Positions 1-6,621 of a stretch of 21,389 nt of DNA are shown here, piece by piece. Within the stretch, counting starts at the first letter, position 1; each line of letters starts with the position of its first letter. The notes beneath the pieces were generated by a model. That model made no database searches. It was not told the origin of the DNA and worked only from the letters and a program-made list of their open reading frames with translations. The stretch is from Io17-Chloro-G2 sp034420695 (GTDB taxonomy: Bacteria; Chloroflexota; Dehalococcoidia; Lucifugimonadales; UBA3495), in contig DAOULB010000046.1 in NCBI GenBank assembly GCA_034420695.1, positions 1 through 21,389 of the forward strand. Reading direction: 5' to 3'. The position numbers and the translations under genes are program-made.

Positions 1-27
1 TTCATCGTCTAACAATGGTTTCGCCAT
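1..27 (-). CDS. Transposase, IS5-family-like, N-terminal 9 codons only (partial)
   Basis: Reading the minus strand from position 27 gives ATG and the residues MAKPLLDDE, open to the window edge. A strong Shine-Dalgarno run (GGAGGGG, minus strand of 34-40) lies at proper spacing before it. An ATG at 33-31 is also in frame but too close to the Shine-Dalgarno. The motif MAKPL(L/V)xDEL is, from memory, the usual start of many IS5-family DDE transposases, which cut and reinsert their own element. Only nine residues are visible, so the family call is inference. It is supported by the fact that the neighbouring amt gene is broken exactly beside it. Confidence 0.45.
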
Positions 28-102
28 CAGCATCCCCTCCTCACAGGGGAAAGCTACAGCTAACTAGCCCAAAGTCCCAAGATATCCTCACATCATTTTG
101 TT
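1..102 (-). mobile_element. Right-hand edge of a probable IS5-like insertion sequence
   Basis: The block from 1 to about 102 does not encode the missing N-terminus of the adjacent ammonium transporter in any plus-strand frame. The amt frame meets a TAA stop at 61-63. The block instead holds the start and leader of a minus-strand transposase-like gene. The junction is near 101-106, where TTAG (101-104) would fit the YTAR target preference known for part of the IS5 family. The terminal inverted repeat and the second target copy cannot be tested because the other end is outside the window. A small hairpin (CCCCT/AGGGG, 34-38 with 45-49) overlaps the transposase ribosome-binding site. Confidence 0.45.
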
Positions 103-1119
103 AGGGGTTCTTACTTCTTCCTGGTGGACGGGGCCGATGGCCAGACCTACGTTGACTGGGTCTTCCAGATGGTCTTCGCCGGCACCGCCGCTACCATAGT
201 GGCCGGGGCCATGGCCGAGCGGACCAAGACCCAAGCCTACTTGGCATATAGCTTCATAGTCGGCGCGATCATCTATCCACTGTACGGCCACTGGGTCTGG
301 GGCGGCGGATGGTTGGGCGAAGATTCCATGGCGCTGATAGGCCTGCCGGCGGCGGCAGACTACGCCGGCTCCGGAGTGGTCCACGCCGTAGGCGGCTTCG
401 TGGGCTTGGCCGGCGCTGCTGTCGTGGGGGCCCGCTTGGGCAAGTTCAACGCCAACGGAACGGCTAATGTACTACCCGGGCATAATGTTCCCTACGTTGT
501 AATCGGGACCTTCATCCTGTTCTTCGGCTGGTTCGGGTTCAACATCAACACTGGAGACTCCATTGGGCTTAACGCTATCAACACCCTGCTTTCCGGCGCC
601 ACGGGCGCGGTGGTGGCCCTTTACATCAACCTCATCCGCACCGGAAAGACAGACATACTGTGGGCTTGCAACGGCGCCTTGGCCGGACTGGTGGGCATCA
701 CCGCTCCGGTGGCCTTTGTCGAACCCTGGTCGGCGGTGGTTATCGGAGCAATCTCCGCTCCGATAATGATGGCCTCGGTGAAGATCATCGAGAATGTGCT
801 GAAGATCGACGACCCGATCAGCGCCATCTCGGTCCACGGCACCACCGGACTCTGGGGCATCCTGGCAGTGGGAATATTCGCCAACGGCAACAACGGCGTA
901 GAAGGCTTGGTGGCGGGCAACGGCTTGCAAATAGTAAGCCAGCTAATAAGCATGGGCGTAGTGCTGGCGTGGTCCCTGGTCACCGGGTTTGCCTTGTTCC
1001 TGATGCTGAAGACGACCATGGGAATTCGGGCGAGCACCGATGAGGAGATGGAAGGCATGGACCAGTCGCAGCACGGCTTGGAGGCCTACGCTGCCGACAC
1101 CAGCCCTTCGGCTGCCTGA
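103..1119 (+). pseudogene. amt: Ammonium transporter Amt, 5'-truncated by an upstream insertion
   Basis: This is the C-terminal ~335 residues of an Amt/MEP/Rh-family channel, which conducts ammonium/ammonia across the inner membrane. Family hallmarks include the AERTK region, HWVWGGGWL, and the DYAG..VVH segment with the first pore histidine (His87 counted from the GTG at 124). FGWFGFN follows, then SVHGTTGLWG with the second pore histidine (His238), and the C-terminal GIRAS..EE..GMDQSQHG signature. A normal Amt has about 100-120 residues and the first two or three membrane helices before this point. Here they are absent and the frame closes at a stop (61-63). GTG124 could in principle start a shorter protein but no good ribosome-binding site precedes it, and a channel without these helices should not fold. 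I read it as a gene broken by the adjacent insertion. Confidence 0.8.
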
Positions 1120-1149
1120 TCTCAGGGCCGGCAGTCTTTTGGAACAGTC

Positions 1150-1187
1150 AATTGCCGGGGAGCGGTGGCCTCCCCGGCAATTCTTTT
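1150..1187 (+). terminator. Rho-independent terminator after the truncated amt
   Basis: A perfect 13-bp stem (1150-1162 pairs with 1170-1182) closes a 7-nt loop. It is followed by TTCTTTTG and starts about 30 bp after the amt stop codon. The stem is GC-rich in the middle with AATT at its base. It separates the broken amt from the next transcription unit. Confidence 0.85.
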
Positions 1188-1220
1188 GCCTGCAGGACCG
1201 GCGAAAAGGAACTGCGAAAT

Positions 1221-1273
1221 GTTACAAGGATTTAACAAACATGAAAAACCGCTGTAACACCGGTGCGTAAAAT
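1221..1273 (+). promoter_or_regulatory. Promoter with four 11-bp-spaced OmpR-family-type boxes (GlnR-like candidate)
   Basis: Four pentamers start exactly 11 bp apart: GTTAC (1221), TTAAC (1232), GAAAA (1243) and GTAAC (1254). The outer pair also forms an inverted repeat (TGTTACA/TGTAACA). A -10-like TAAAAT lies at 1268-1273, and the -35 position (about 1245-1250) is poor and covered by the boxes. This is the geometry of an activator-dependent promoter. Direct pentamers with n6 spacers are how actinobacterial GlnR sites are organised (GTnAC-n6-GnAAC). PhoP/PhoB-type boxes share the 11-bp period. Given the ammonium genes downstream, a GlnR-like nitrogen regulator is the favoured reading, but the regulator itself is not in the window. 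Confidence 0.5.
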
Positions 1274-1309
1274 AGATTTCAGTAGATTCAGTACAGGAGG
1301 CAATCAGAC

Positions 1310-1393
1310 ATGGAAGTCTTAGCGGCAGCGGGAGTTTTTCTGGGACTATTTGGGATGTGGGTGTTGCTGCCTTCCAAACTGCTCCGCAAGTAG
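1310..1393 (+). CDS. 27-residue single-pass membrane protein between the amt genes
   Basis: A short ORF with an ideal Shine-Dalgarno (AGGAGG, 1295-1300) lies 9 nt before its ATG. It encodes 27 residues: a short acidic N-terminus (MEV), a hydrophobic core of about 19 residues (LAAAGVFLGLFGMWVLLP), and a basic end (SKLLRK). The positive-inside rule suggests N-out, C-in. It sits about 30 nt after a candidate transcription start and upstream of a complete amt gene. The window holds no other short gene of this kind. I do not recognise a family. Small hydrophobic subunits such as KdpF show that such peptides can accompany transporters, so a role with Amt is an inference from position only. The intact ribosome-binding site, promoter placement and clean TM profile argue against chance. 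Confidence 0.6.
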   Translation: MEVLAAAGVFLGLFGMWVLLPSKLLRK

Positions 1394-1394
1394 C

Positions 1395-1484
1395 ATGGCG
1401 GCGCACCGCCATTTGAGAATTTGACCGGTCAAGCATAAGATGCTGGCGGTGGCCCATCCCGGTGACTGAGTTGCCGGGTTGGGC
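1395..1484 (+). promoter_or_regulatory. Structured leader between the small ORF and amt (three inverted repeats)
   Basis: Immediately after the small ORF stop there is a perfect 7-bp stem with a 4-nt loop (1395-1401 with 1406-1412). A 12-bp perfect palindrome TTGACCGGTCAA (1421-1432) follows. A larger 11-bp stem with one mismatch (1452-1462 with 1474-1484) has an 11-nt loop. No run of T follows the last stem, so it is not a standard terminator. The region could be an attenuator, an mRNA processing or stability element, or include an operator. It precedes the amt ribosome-binding site (AAAGGGGG, 1512-1519). Confidence 0.4.
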
Positions 1485-1528
1485 TATTGCTTGTTTCAGG
1501 GAATACAAGCTAAAGGGGGTAAGAGCAC

Positions 1529-2755
1529 ATGTGGCCTGAATTCAGCACCGGAGACACGGTGTGGGTGTTGGTATGTTCGGCGCTGGTCTTGCTGATGACA
1601 CCGGGCCTGGCCTTTTTCTACGGCGGGCTGGTGCGCCGGAAGAACGCCACCGCCACCATCATGTACAGCTTCATGTCCATGGGCTTGGTGGGAGTCGTGT
1701 GGGTGCTGTGGGGCTACAGCTTGGCCTTCGGCCCCGACCTCTTCGGCTGGGGACTCATCGGCAACTTGGAGTGGTTCGGGCTCTTGGGCGTAGCTGCGGA
1801 CGCTCCGGGTCCCTACTCCGATGCCATTCCCCACCAAGCGTTCATGGCGTTCCAAGGCATGTTCGCCATCATCACGCCGGCCCTGATAACCGGGGCCTTT
1901 GCCGACCGGATGAAGTTCAGCGCCTACTGTATCTTCATCGTGCTGTGGGTCAGCATAGTTTATGCCCCGTTGGCCCACTGGGTGTGGGGCGGCGGCTGGC
2001 TCGGCAGCTTGGGCGCCTTGGACTTTGCCGGAGGCACCGTGGTCCACATTAACGCCGGCGTGGCCGCCTTGGCTGCGGCAGTCATCATCGGCAGGCGGAT
2101 TGGCTTTGGACAGGAAGCGATGGTGCCCCACAATGTTCCCATGGTGGTCCTCGGCGCCGCGCTCCTGTGGTTTGGCTGGTTCGGCTTCAACGCCGGCAGC
2201 GCCTTGGCGGCTGATGGCGTGGCCACCAACGCCTTCGTGGTAACCAACGTAGCCACCGCTGCAGCCCTGGTCACCTGGGTGGTGGTGAGCTGGATATTCG
2301 ACGGCAAGCCCAGCATCATAGGGGCCGCATCCGGGGCAGTGGCCGGCCTCGTGGCCATTACGCCGGCCGCGGGCTTCGTCGGGGCCATGCCGGCCATTGT
2401 AATCGGCTTCGGCGCCAGCGTAATTTGCTACGCAGCGGTAAAGGCGCTTCTGGCCCTCAAAGTGGACGACGCTCTGGCAGTGTGGGGCGTTCACGGCATG
2501 GGGGGTACTTGGGGGGCGCTGGCTACCGGGTTGTTTGTCGGAATCGGCTTTGCCTCTTTGGGCGAAGGCATCGGCCGGGGCGAGCAGATCCTCTATCAAA
2601 TAATCGGCATCGCTGCGTCTTGGGCTTGGGCGTTCATCGCCACGGCCATCATCCTCTTGGTGCTGAAGTTCACCATAGGGATAAGGGCCACCCGGGAGGA
2701 CGAATTGACCGGACTTGATATTTCGCAGCATGGAGAACCGGCATATTTGGGATAG
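1529..2755 (+). CDS. amt: Ammonium transporter Amt
   Basis: Complete 408-residue Amt-family channel of the cytoplasmic membrane, normal in length, with about 11 membrane helices. The N-terminal signature PGLAFFYGGLVRRKN is present (residues 25-39). AFQGMFAIIT (107-116) carries the Phe-gate region. The pore histidines are in GTVVHINAG (His173) and VWGVHGMGG (His322). Asp165 in DFAGG matches the conserved substrate-site aspartate. The tail GIRATREDELTGLDISQHGEPAY is the usual C-terminal cytoplasmic segment involved in trimer and PII regulation in this family. The ATG at 1529 is preceded by a purine-rich ribosome-binding site. The gene lies between the 27-residue ORF and glnA, and is probably cotranscribed with the former. 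No PII gene is in the window. Confidence 0.95.
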   Translation: MWPEFSTGDTVWVLVCSALVLLMTPGLAFFYGGLVRRKNATATIMYSFMSMGLVGVVWVLWGYSLAFGPDLFGWGLIGNLEWFGLLGVAADAPGPYSDAIPHQAFMAFQGMFAIITPALITGAFADRMKFSAYCIFIVLWVSIVYAPLAHWVWGGGWLGSLGALDFAGGTVVHINAGVAALAAAVIIGRRIGFGQEAMVPHNVPMVVLGAALLWFGWFGFNAGSALAADGVATNAFVVTNVATAAALVTWVVVSWIFDGKPSIIGAASGAVAGLVAITPAAGFVGAMPAIVIGFGASVICYAAVKALLALKVDDALAVWGVHGMGGTWGALATGLFVGIGFASLGEGIGRGEQILYQIIGIAASWAWAFIATAIILLVLKFTIGIRATREDELTGLDISQHGEPAYLG

Positions 2756-2801
2756 AATATAGGAATATAGGGGACTGGCCCACGCCGTTGTGTGTTGAGG
2801 G

Positions 2802-2830
2802 TTGAAACGGTCCCTTTATTCAGGAACAAT
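2802..2830 (+). promoter_or_regulatory. Possible glnA promoter
   Basis: TTGAAA (2802-2807) and AACAAT (2825-2830) are separated by 17 bp, giving a predicted start about 20 nt before the glnA ATG. The -10 match is only moderate. The 101-bp amt-glnA gap also holds a short tandem repeat of AATATAGG (about 2756-2771). No copy of the 11-bp box array seen at 1221-1258 is evident here. glnA may instead be read through from the amt promoter. Confidence 0.3.
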
Positions 2831-2856
2831 AAGATAAAGTGCAGGAGTTTTGAGCC

Positions 2857-3891
2857 ATGGACTTCTACAAGGCAGAATACATCTGGATAGACGGACAGCA
2901 ACCCACCGCGAAGCTGAGATCCAAGGGCAAAATCGTTCCCATGGGCGAGGAACCTCCCATCTGGGGATTTGACGGCTCCAGCACAAGCCAGGCGCCGGGC
3001 GAGAACTCGGACTGTGTGCTCAACCCGGTGTTTGTCTGTCCCGACCCGGTCAGGGGCGGCGACCACAAGCTGGTGATGTGCGAAGTGCTCCTAACCGATA
3101 TGACGCCTCACCCCTCGAATACCAGGGCCGGGTGCGCTGCTGCCGCAGACAGGTACTCATCCCTGGACTTCTGGTTCGGCATCGAGCAGGAGTACACTTT
3201 CTTTGAAGGCATAAAGCCCCTGGGCTGGCCGGACAACGGTTTCCCGGCGCCCCAGGGTGGCTACTATTGCGGAGTTGGCTCCGACGAGGTTTTCGGGCGG
3301 CCGGTTGTGGAAAAACACATGGACGCCTGCCTCTATGCCGGACTGCAAATCTCTGGAATCAACGGAGAGGTCATGCCTGCCCAGTGGGAGTTCCAGATCG
3401 GCCCGGTGGGCGCCCCTACCGTGGGCGACCATCTGTGGGTGGCCCGCTGGCTGCTCTACCGGCTGGCTGAAGACGTGGACATAGGGTCCGGCACGGGCAA
3501 TGGCAAGGGGATCAGCGCCACCCTGGACCCCAAGCCGGTCAAGGGCGACTGGAACGGCGCCGGCGCCCACTGCAACTTTTCCACCAATCAGATGCGGGAG
3601 AACTACGACGCCTGTGTAGCTGCAGCGGAAGCCCTGAAGGGCAACCACGATGAGCACATAGCCAACTACGGTCACCGCATTGAGGAACGGTTGACCGGGC
3701 TGCATGAGACCTGTTCCTACCGGGAGTTCCGCTACGGCGTGTCCGACCGGGGCGCCTCGGTCCGAATCCCCTGGCAGGTTGCCCGGGATGGCAAGGGTTA
3801 CATCGAAGACCGCAGGCCCAACGCCAACTGTGACCCCTACACCGTAACCCGGTTGATAATCAATACGGTTGGAAGCGCCGCCGCTTCTTAA
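2857..3891 (+). CDS. glnA: Glutamine synthetase, GSII (eukaryote-type) family
   Basis: 344 residues, the size of GSII/GlnII enzymes (GSI is about 450-470). It makes glutamine from glutamate, ammonia and ATP in the cytoplasm. Conserved parts are WGFDGSSTSQA (36-45), the metal-site FGIEQEYTFF (107-116) and NGEVMPAQWEFQIG (169-182). The ATP/glutamate-site NGAGAHCNFST (233-243), SDRGASVRIP (296-305) and the C-terminal EDRRPNANCDPY (317-328) are also seen. An AGGAG ribosome-binding site (2843-2847) supports the ATG. Its position after amt makes an uptake-then-assimilate unit. GSII is not adenylylated like GSI, so control is more likely transcriptional. The family assignment is firm. Some annotations would call it glnII. 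Confidence 0.95.
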   Translation: MDFYKAEYIWIDGQQPTAKLRSKGKIVPMGEEPPIWGFDGSSTSQAPGENSDCVLNPVFVCPDPVRGGDHKLVMCEVLLTDMTPHPSNTRAGCAAAADRYSSLDFWFGIEQEYTFFEGIKPLGWPDNGFPAPQGGYYCGVGSDEVFGRPVVEKHMDACLYAGLQISGINGEVMPAQWEFQIGPVGAPTVGDHLWVARWLLYRLAEDVDIGSGTGNGKGISATLDPKPVKGDWNGAGAHCNFSTNQMRENYDACVAAAEALKGNHDEHIANYGHRIEERLTGLHETCSYREFRYGVSDRGASVRIPWQVARDGKGYIEDRRPNANCDPYTVTRLIINTVGSAAAS

Positions 3892-3918
3892 ACAGGGATT
3901 GGCATTCAGCACATTTAG

Positions 3919-3949
3919 CGCCGCCCCAGTAGGGGCGGCGTTTTCTTTT
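3919..3949 (+). terminator. Rho-independent terminator of glnA
   Basis: A perfect 9-bp GC stem (CGCCGCCCC, 3919-3927, with 3932-3940) and a 4-nt loop are followed by TTTTCTTTT (3941-3949), 27 bp after the glnA stop. On the minus strand the same stem lies about 40 bp past the metallopeptidase stop but has no T-run, so it is mainly a plus-strand terminator. Confidence 0.92.
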
Positions 3950-3979
3950 GGCGAAACGGTGGTGTCAGCGCCCTGCCGG

Positions 3980-5893
3980 CTACTCCGCCGCCGCCGCAGT
4001 CAGTGTGTACTCGGCTTTTTGGCGGGTCTTGGGGGCAGTTGCTCCTACAACTATCACCAGCTGTTCCCAGGAATCGGGGTCCTCGATGGTAACCGATCCG
4101 GCGTTGTTGGAGTCCAGTTCCAGCGGAGTCACCCTGTTCTCATCCCCCACCTGGATCAGGCTTACCGAAAATCGCTGGGACAGCCGGTTGTTGACAAGTA
4201 CAAACCCGTCCGGCTGCCAGTCCCCTTCCAAATGAGCCGCGGCGCTGCCGCCGAAGTTACGCAGGCAGAGGCCCGAACCGTTGATAGCTTCGTCGGTAAC
4301 GTACTGGAAGCGGATAAGCATCTTCTTTCCGGAGAATTCGCCTAGGTCGATTTCCTCGGTCAGCCAGCCCAGGCTCTCTCCGGTATAGCCGGGGCCAAAG
4401 CTGTTTCCGACCGGGTTGGCCTCAGAAGTGTGAGGTGTCTCGATAATCTCCCAAGTCTCCCCTTGGTCCAAGGACACCTGCAAGTAGGCATAGTCCCAGT
4501 CCTTCTCGAGTTCATGCCAGACCTGGTAATGCAACACCGGGTCGGAGGCGGAGGACAGGTCCAAGCGTCTGGTCAGGGTCGACTGGATGGAGTCTCCGGT
4601 GTTGCCCCACCAGCAGCCCTCCGGGCCGGTCCTGGCCGGTAACAGGCGGACCTCCGTGGTTCCCTCAAAGTGGATGCGGGTGGGCCCGGGAAGGGACTTC
4701 AGCCGAATGTATTCCGCGGAATACTGAGGGATTTCCGATTCCAGGCTGGAGCCGGAAAACAGCAGGCGGGCGGCCGATGCTCCCTGCTCCAGACCAGGGT
4801 AGCTGTAGCTGTAGGGTCCTGCCCCGCGGCCAGGTTGAAACGGGTGCAGATAGTTGGCCACTATCCAATCAGCAAAGATTTCCTGCAAGGTCTTGTCATG
4901 TCCCCTGTCCGCCAAGTAGGCGTCTATGCCGGGAACGCCGTCTTTGGCTTGCTCCACCAAGGGCTTCAGGTCTGTCGGGTCGCCATAGTGCTCCACCAAG
5001 TAGTGCATGAAAAGGGAGGCGGCCCCGTAGCTTGATGAGCTTCCCACCCCGGAAACGGGCCAGTGCACCATGGAGGTTGGGCCGGACCGAAGGAATCTGT
5101 CGGCGCTGCCGTGGCCGTATCCCAGCAGGGAGACCGCCAGTTCGGAAAGCCCTTCGTTGACCCAAGTATCCTCGGACTGGTCGCCCTTCCAGTGGACGGC
5201 ATGCTGCAATTCGTGGGCCAGGACGTGCAGGTACTGGGGAGAGTGGACCGGAACGGCATCAATGTTGATGGTGATCATCTCCCGCTCGTTGCTGTAGGGG
5301 GCGACGGCCTCGGGGTACTCGTCTCCTGCGCTGAAATATCCGGCTGCTCCTTTCAGGTTGCTGTTCAAGATGGTCAGGTGGACATCGTTGTCCACCCCCG
5401 GTGACCATTCGGTGCCGAAGACGCTGGTCACTCCCGGATAGATGACGGTCTCGAATTCCCTGGCCGCGTTTTCCAGGGATTCTTGGTCAACCTTCTGGCT
5501 CTGGTCGATGTACCAGTAGGCATGGGGGGTGACGAGGCGCAGATCGAAGGTCCGCTGGTAATAGTCCAAGGAGTCCAAGTCCAGCAGCCAGAAGGTGTCC
5601 TTCCGGCCCGCTTGGTAGGAAACGGGCTGGTCGTTCACCACCCTGGGAATGTCCTTGGGAACCGAGGGCCTCAGTTGGGCGGACAACCGGTACAGGTCCC
5701 GGTCCGGAGCGTCGGGCAAGTGGGACATGGGAGGGCCGAGGCTAGGCGCAGTCGCCTGGGTTGTTTTCCCGCCGGTCGGCTCCAGGGTTCCTGCCTCGTT
5801 CCGGCAAGCCGGAAGAACCAACAGCAGCACAACGCCCATCAAGAGGAGGGGCCAGCTAAGGAACGACCCGGAGAATCGCTTCAAGACTCTCAC
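3980..5893 (-). CDS. Secreted lipoprotein zinc metallopeptidase (HELQH; immune-inhibitor-A-like C-terminus)
   Basis: 637 residues from a GTG start. The N-terminus is a lipoprotein signal: basic residues, a hydrophobic stretch (about 14-27) and lipobox LPAC with Cys30. A mature linker rich in Thr/Pro follows. The catalytic zinc motif HELQH is at 227-231, with downstream NEGLSE (246-251) offering the third ligand, as in gluzincin/M6-like peptidases. From about residue 410 the sequence (CWWGNTGDSIQSTLTR, YQVWHELEKDWDYAYLQVS, QGETWEI) resembles the beta-sandwich region that follows the protease domain in immune inhibitor A (M6) proteins. The protein should be membrane-anchored outside the cell and degrade extracellular protein. 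The substrate is unknown. It is the last gene of the ligA-pth run, 33 bp after pth. Confidence 0.8.
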   Translation of the reverse strand: MRVLKRFSGSFLSWPLLLMGVVLLLVLPACRNEAGTLEPTGGKTTQATAPSLGPPMSHLPDAPDRDLYRLSAQLRPSVPKDIPRVVNDQPVSYQAGRKDTFWLLDLDSLDYYQRTFDLRLVTPHAYWYIDQSQKVDQESLENAAREFETVIYPGVTSVFGTEWSPGVDNDVHLTILNSNLKGAAGYFSAGDEYPEAVAPYSNEREMITINIDAVPVHSPQYLHVLAHELQHAVHWKGDQSEDTWVNEGLSELAVSLLGYGHGSADRFLRSGPTSMVHWPVSGVGSSSSYGAASLFMHYLVEHYGDPTDLKPLVEQAKDGVPGIDAYLADRGHDKTLQEIFADWIVANYLHPFQPGRGAGPYSYSYPGLEQGASAARLLFSGSSLESEIPQYSAEYIRLKSLPGPTRIHFEGTTEVRLLPARTGPEGCWWGNTGDSIQSTLTRRLDLSSASDPVLHYQVWHELEKDWDYAYLQVSLDQGETWEIIETPHTSEANPVGNSFGPGYTGESLGWLTEEIDLGEFSGKKMLIRFQYVTDEAINGSGLCLRNFGGSAAAHLEGDWQPDGFVLVNNRLSQRFSVSLIQVGDENRVTPLELDSNNAGSVTIEDPDSWEQLVIVVGATAPKTRQKAEYTLTAAAAE

Positions 5894-5926
5894 GGGCCTT
5901 TAGGCTTGGACTCGGAAAGTGAACAC

Positions 5927-6496
5927 CTAGGGGCCGCGCTTATTGAAGCGGTTCATCGCCACGTCGATGTTCTCGTCCAGGATACAGGCGATGGCGTCAG
6001 CGGCTTCGCTGACCGAGTTGGCAATGGGTCCCTCTTCGCTGGGGTCGAACCGTCCCAGGACGTAAGGAACGGCGTCCTGCCCAGGCGGGGGCTGCCCGAT
6101 GCCGATCCGCAGCCTCGGAATTGCCTCGGTCTGGAGGACGGCAATGATGGAACGGATGCCGTTATGGTGCCCCGGGCTGCCCGAGGCCCGGAGCCTGAGC
6201 CGACCTACGGGCAGTTCCATGTCGTCGTACACCACCAAGAGGTCTTGGGGCGTAGCTCCGAAGCGGGTTAGGAGGTACTCCACTCCCTCGCCGCTGTTGT
6301 TCATGAAGGTCCTGGGTTTGGCCAGTACCACCGGCTGGCCATCCCGGGTTCCCTGGCCCAGCACCGCCTTGGCCCTCCGGTCTGACAACCGCATACCCCA
6401 CCGCTGCGCCAGCAGGTCGACGCACTGGAAGCCCAAGTTGTGCCTGGTGCACCGGTACCGGTCGCCAGGGTTTCCCAGGCCCACTACTATGAGCAT
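5927..6496 (-). CDS. pth: Peptidyl-tRNA hydrolase
   Basis: 189 residues, the usual Pth length. It releases tRNA from prematurely dropped peptidyl-tRNA in the cytoplasm. The family core is visible: GLGNPG at 6-11 with Asn9, and catalytic His19 in TRHNLGF. FMNNSGEGV (Asn66/67), YDDMELP (Asp91/92) and SPGHHNGIRSI (Asn112) follow, then RLRIGIGQPP. The ATG start gives the canonical MLIVVGLGNPG beginning. No strong Shine-Dalgarno is seen, and a 41-codon reading frame of doubtful reality overlaps the start. It lies 125 bp downstream of ligA on the same strand. Confidence 0.96.
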   Translation of the reverse strand: MLIVVGLGNPGDRYRCTRHNLGFQCVDLLAQRWGMRLSDRRAKAVLGQGTRDGQPVVLAKPRTFMNNSGEGVEYLLTRFGATPQDLLVVYDDMELPVGRLRLRASGSPGHHNGIRSIIAVLQTEAIPRLRIGIGQPPPGQDAVPYVLGRFDPSEEGPIANSVSEAADAIACILDENIDVAMNRFNKRGP

Positions 6497-6621
6497 CGGG
6501 CTTTACGCATGATGGAAGTGGCTATGGCAGGCGGCCCTTTCTTCTTCATCGGACGGCTCTTTCTAGCGCGAGGGAGTAGGAGGAGACAATCTGTACCCAA
6601 GCGGAGGCTCATGCCGGTTGC

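Noticed and set aside
1496..2731. 411-residue minus-strand frame opposite amt
   Set aside because: Antisense shadow of a clear Amt gene, with Gly/His/Pro-rich composition and no recognisable domain.
6490..6615. 41-codon minus-strand frame between ligA and pth (MSLRLGTDCLLLL...)
   Set aside because: No good ribosome-binding site, Arg/Lys-rich composition typical of chance frames, and it overlaps the pth start. Too weak to call a gene.
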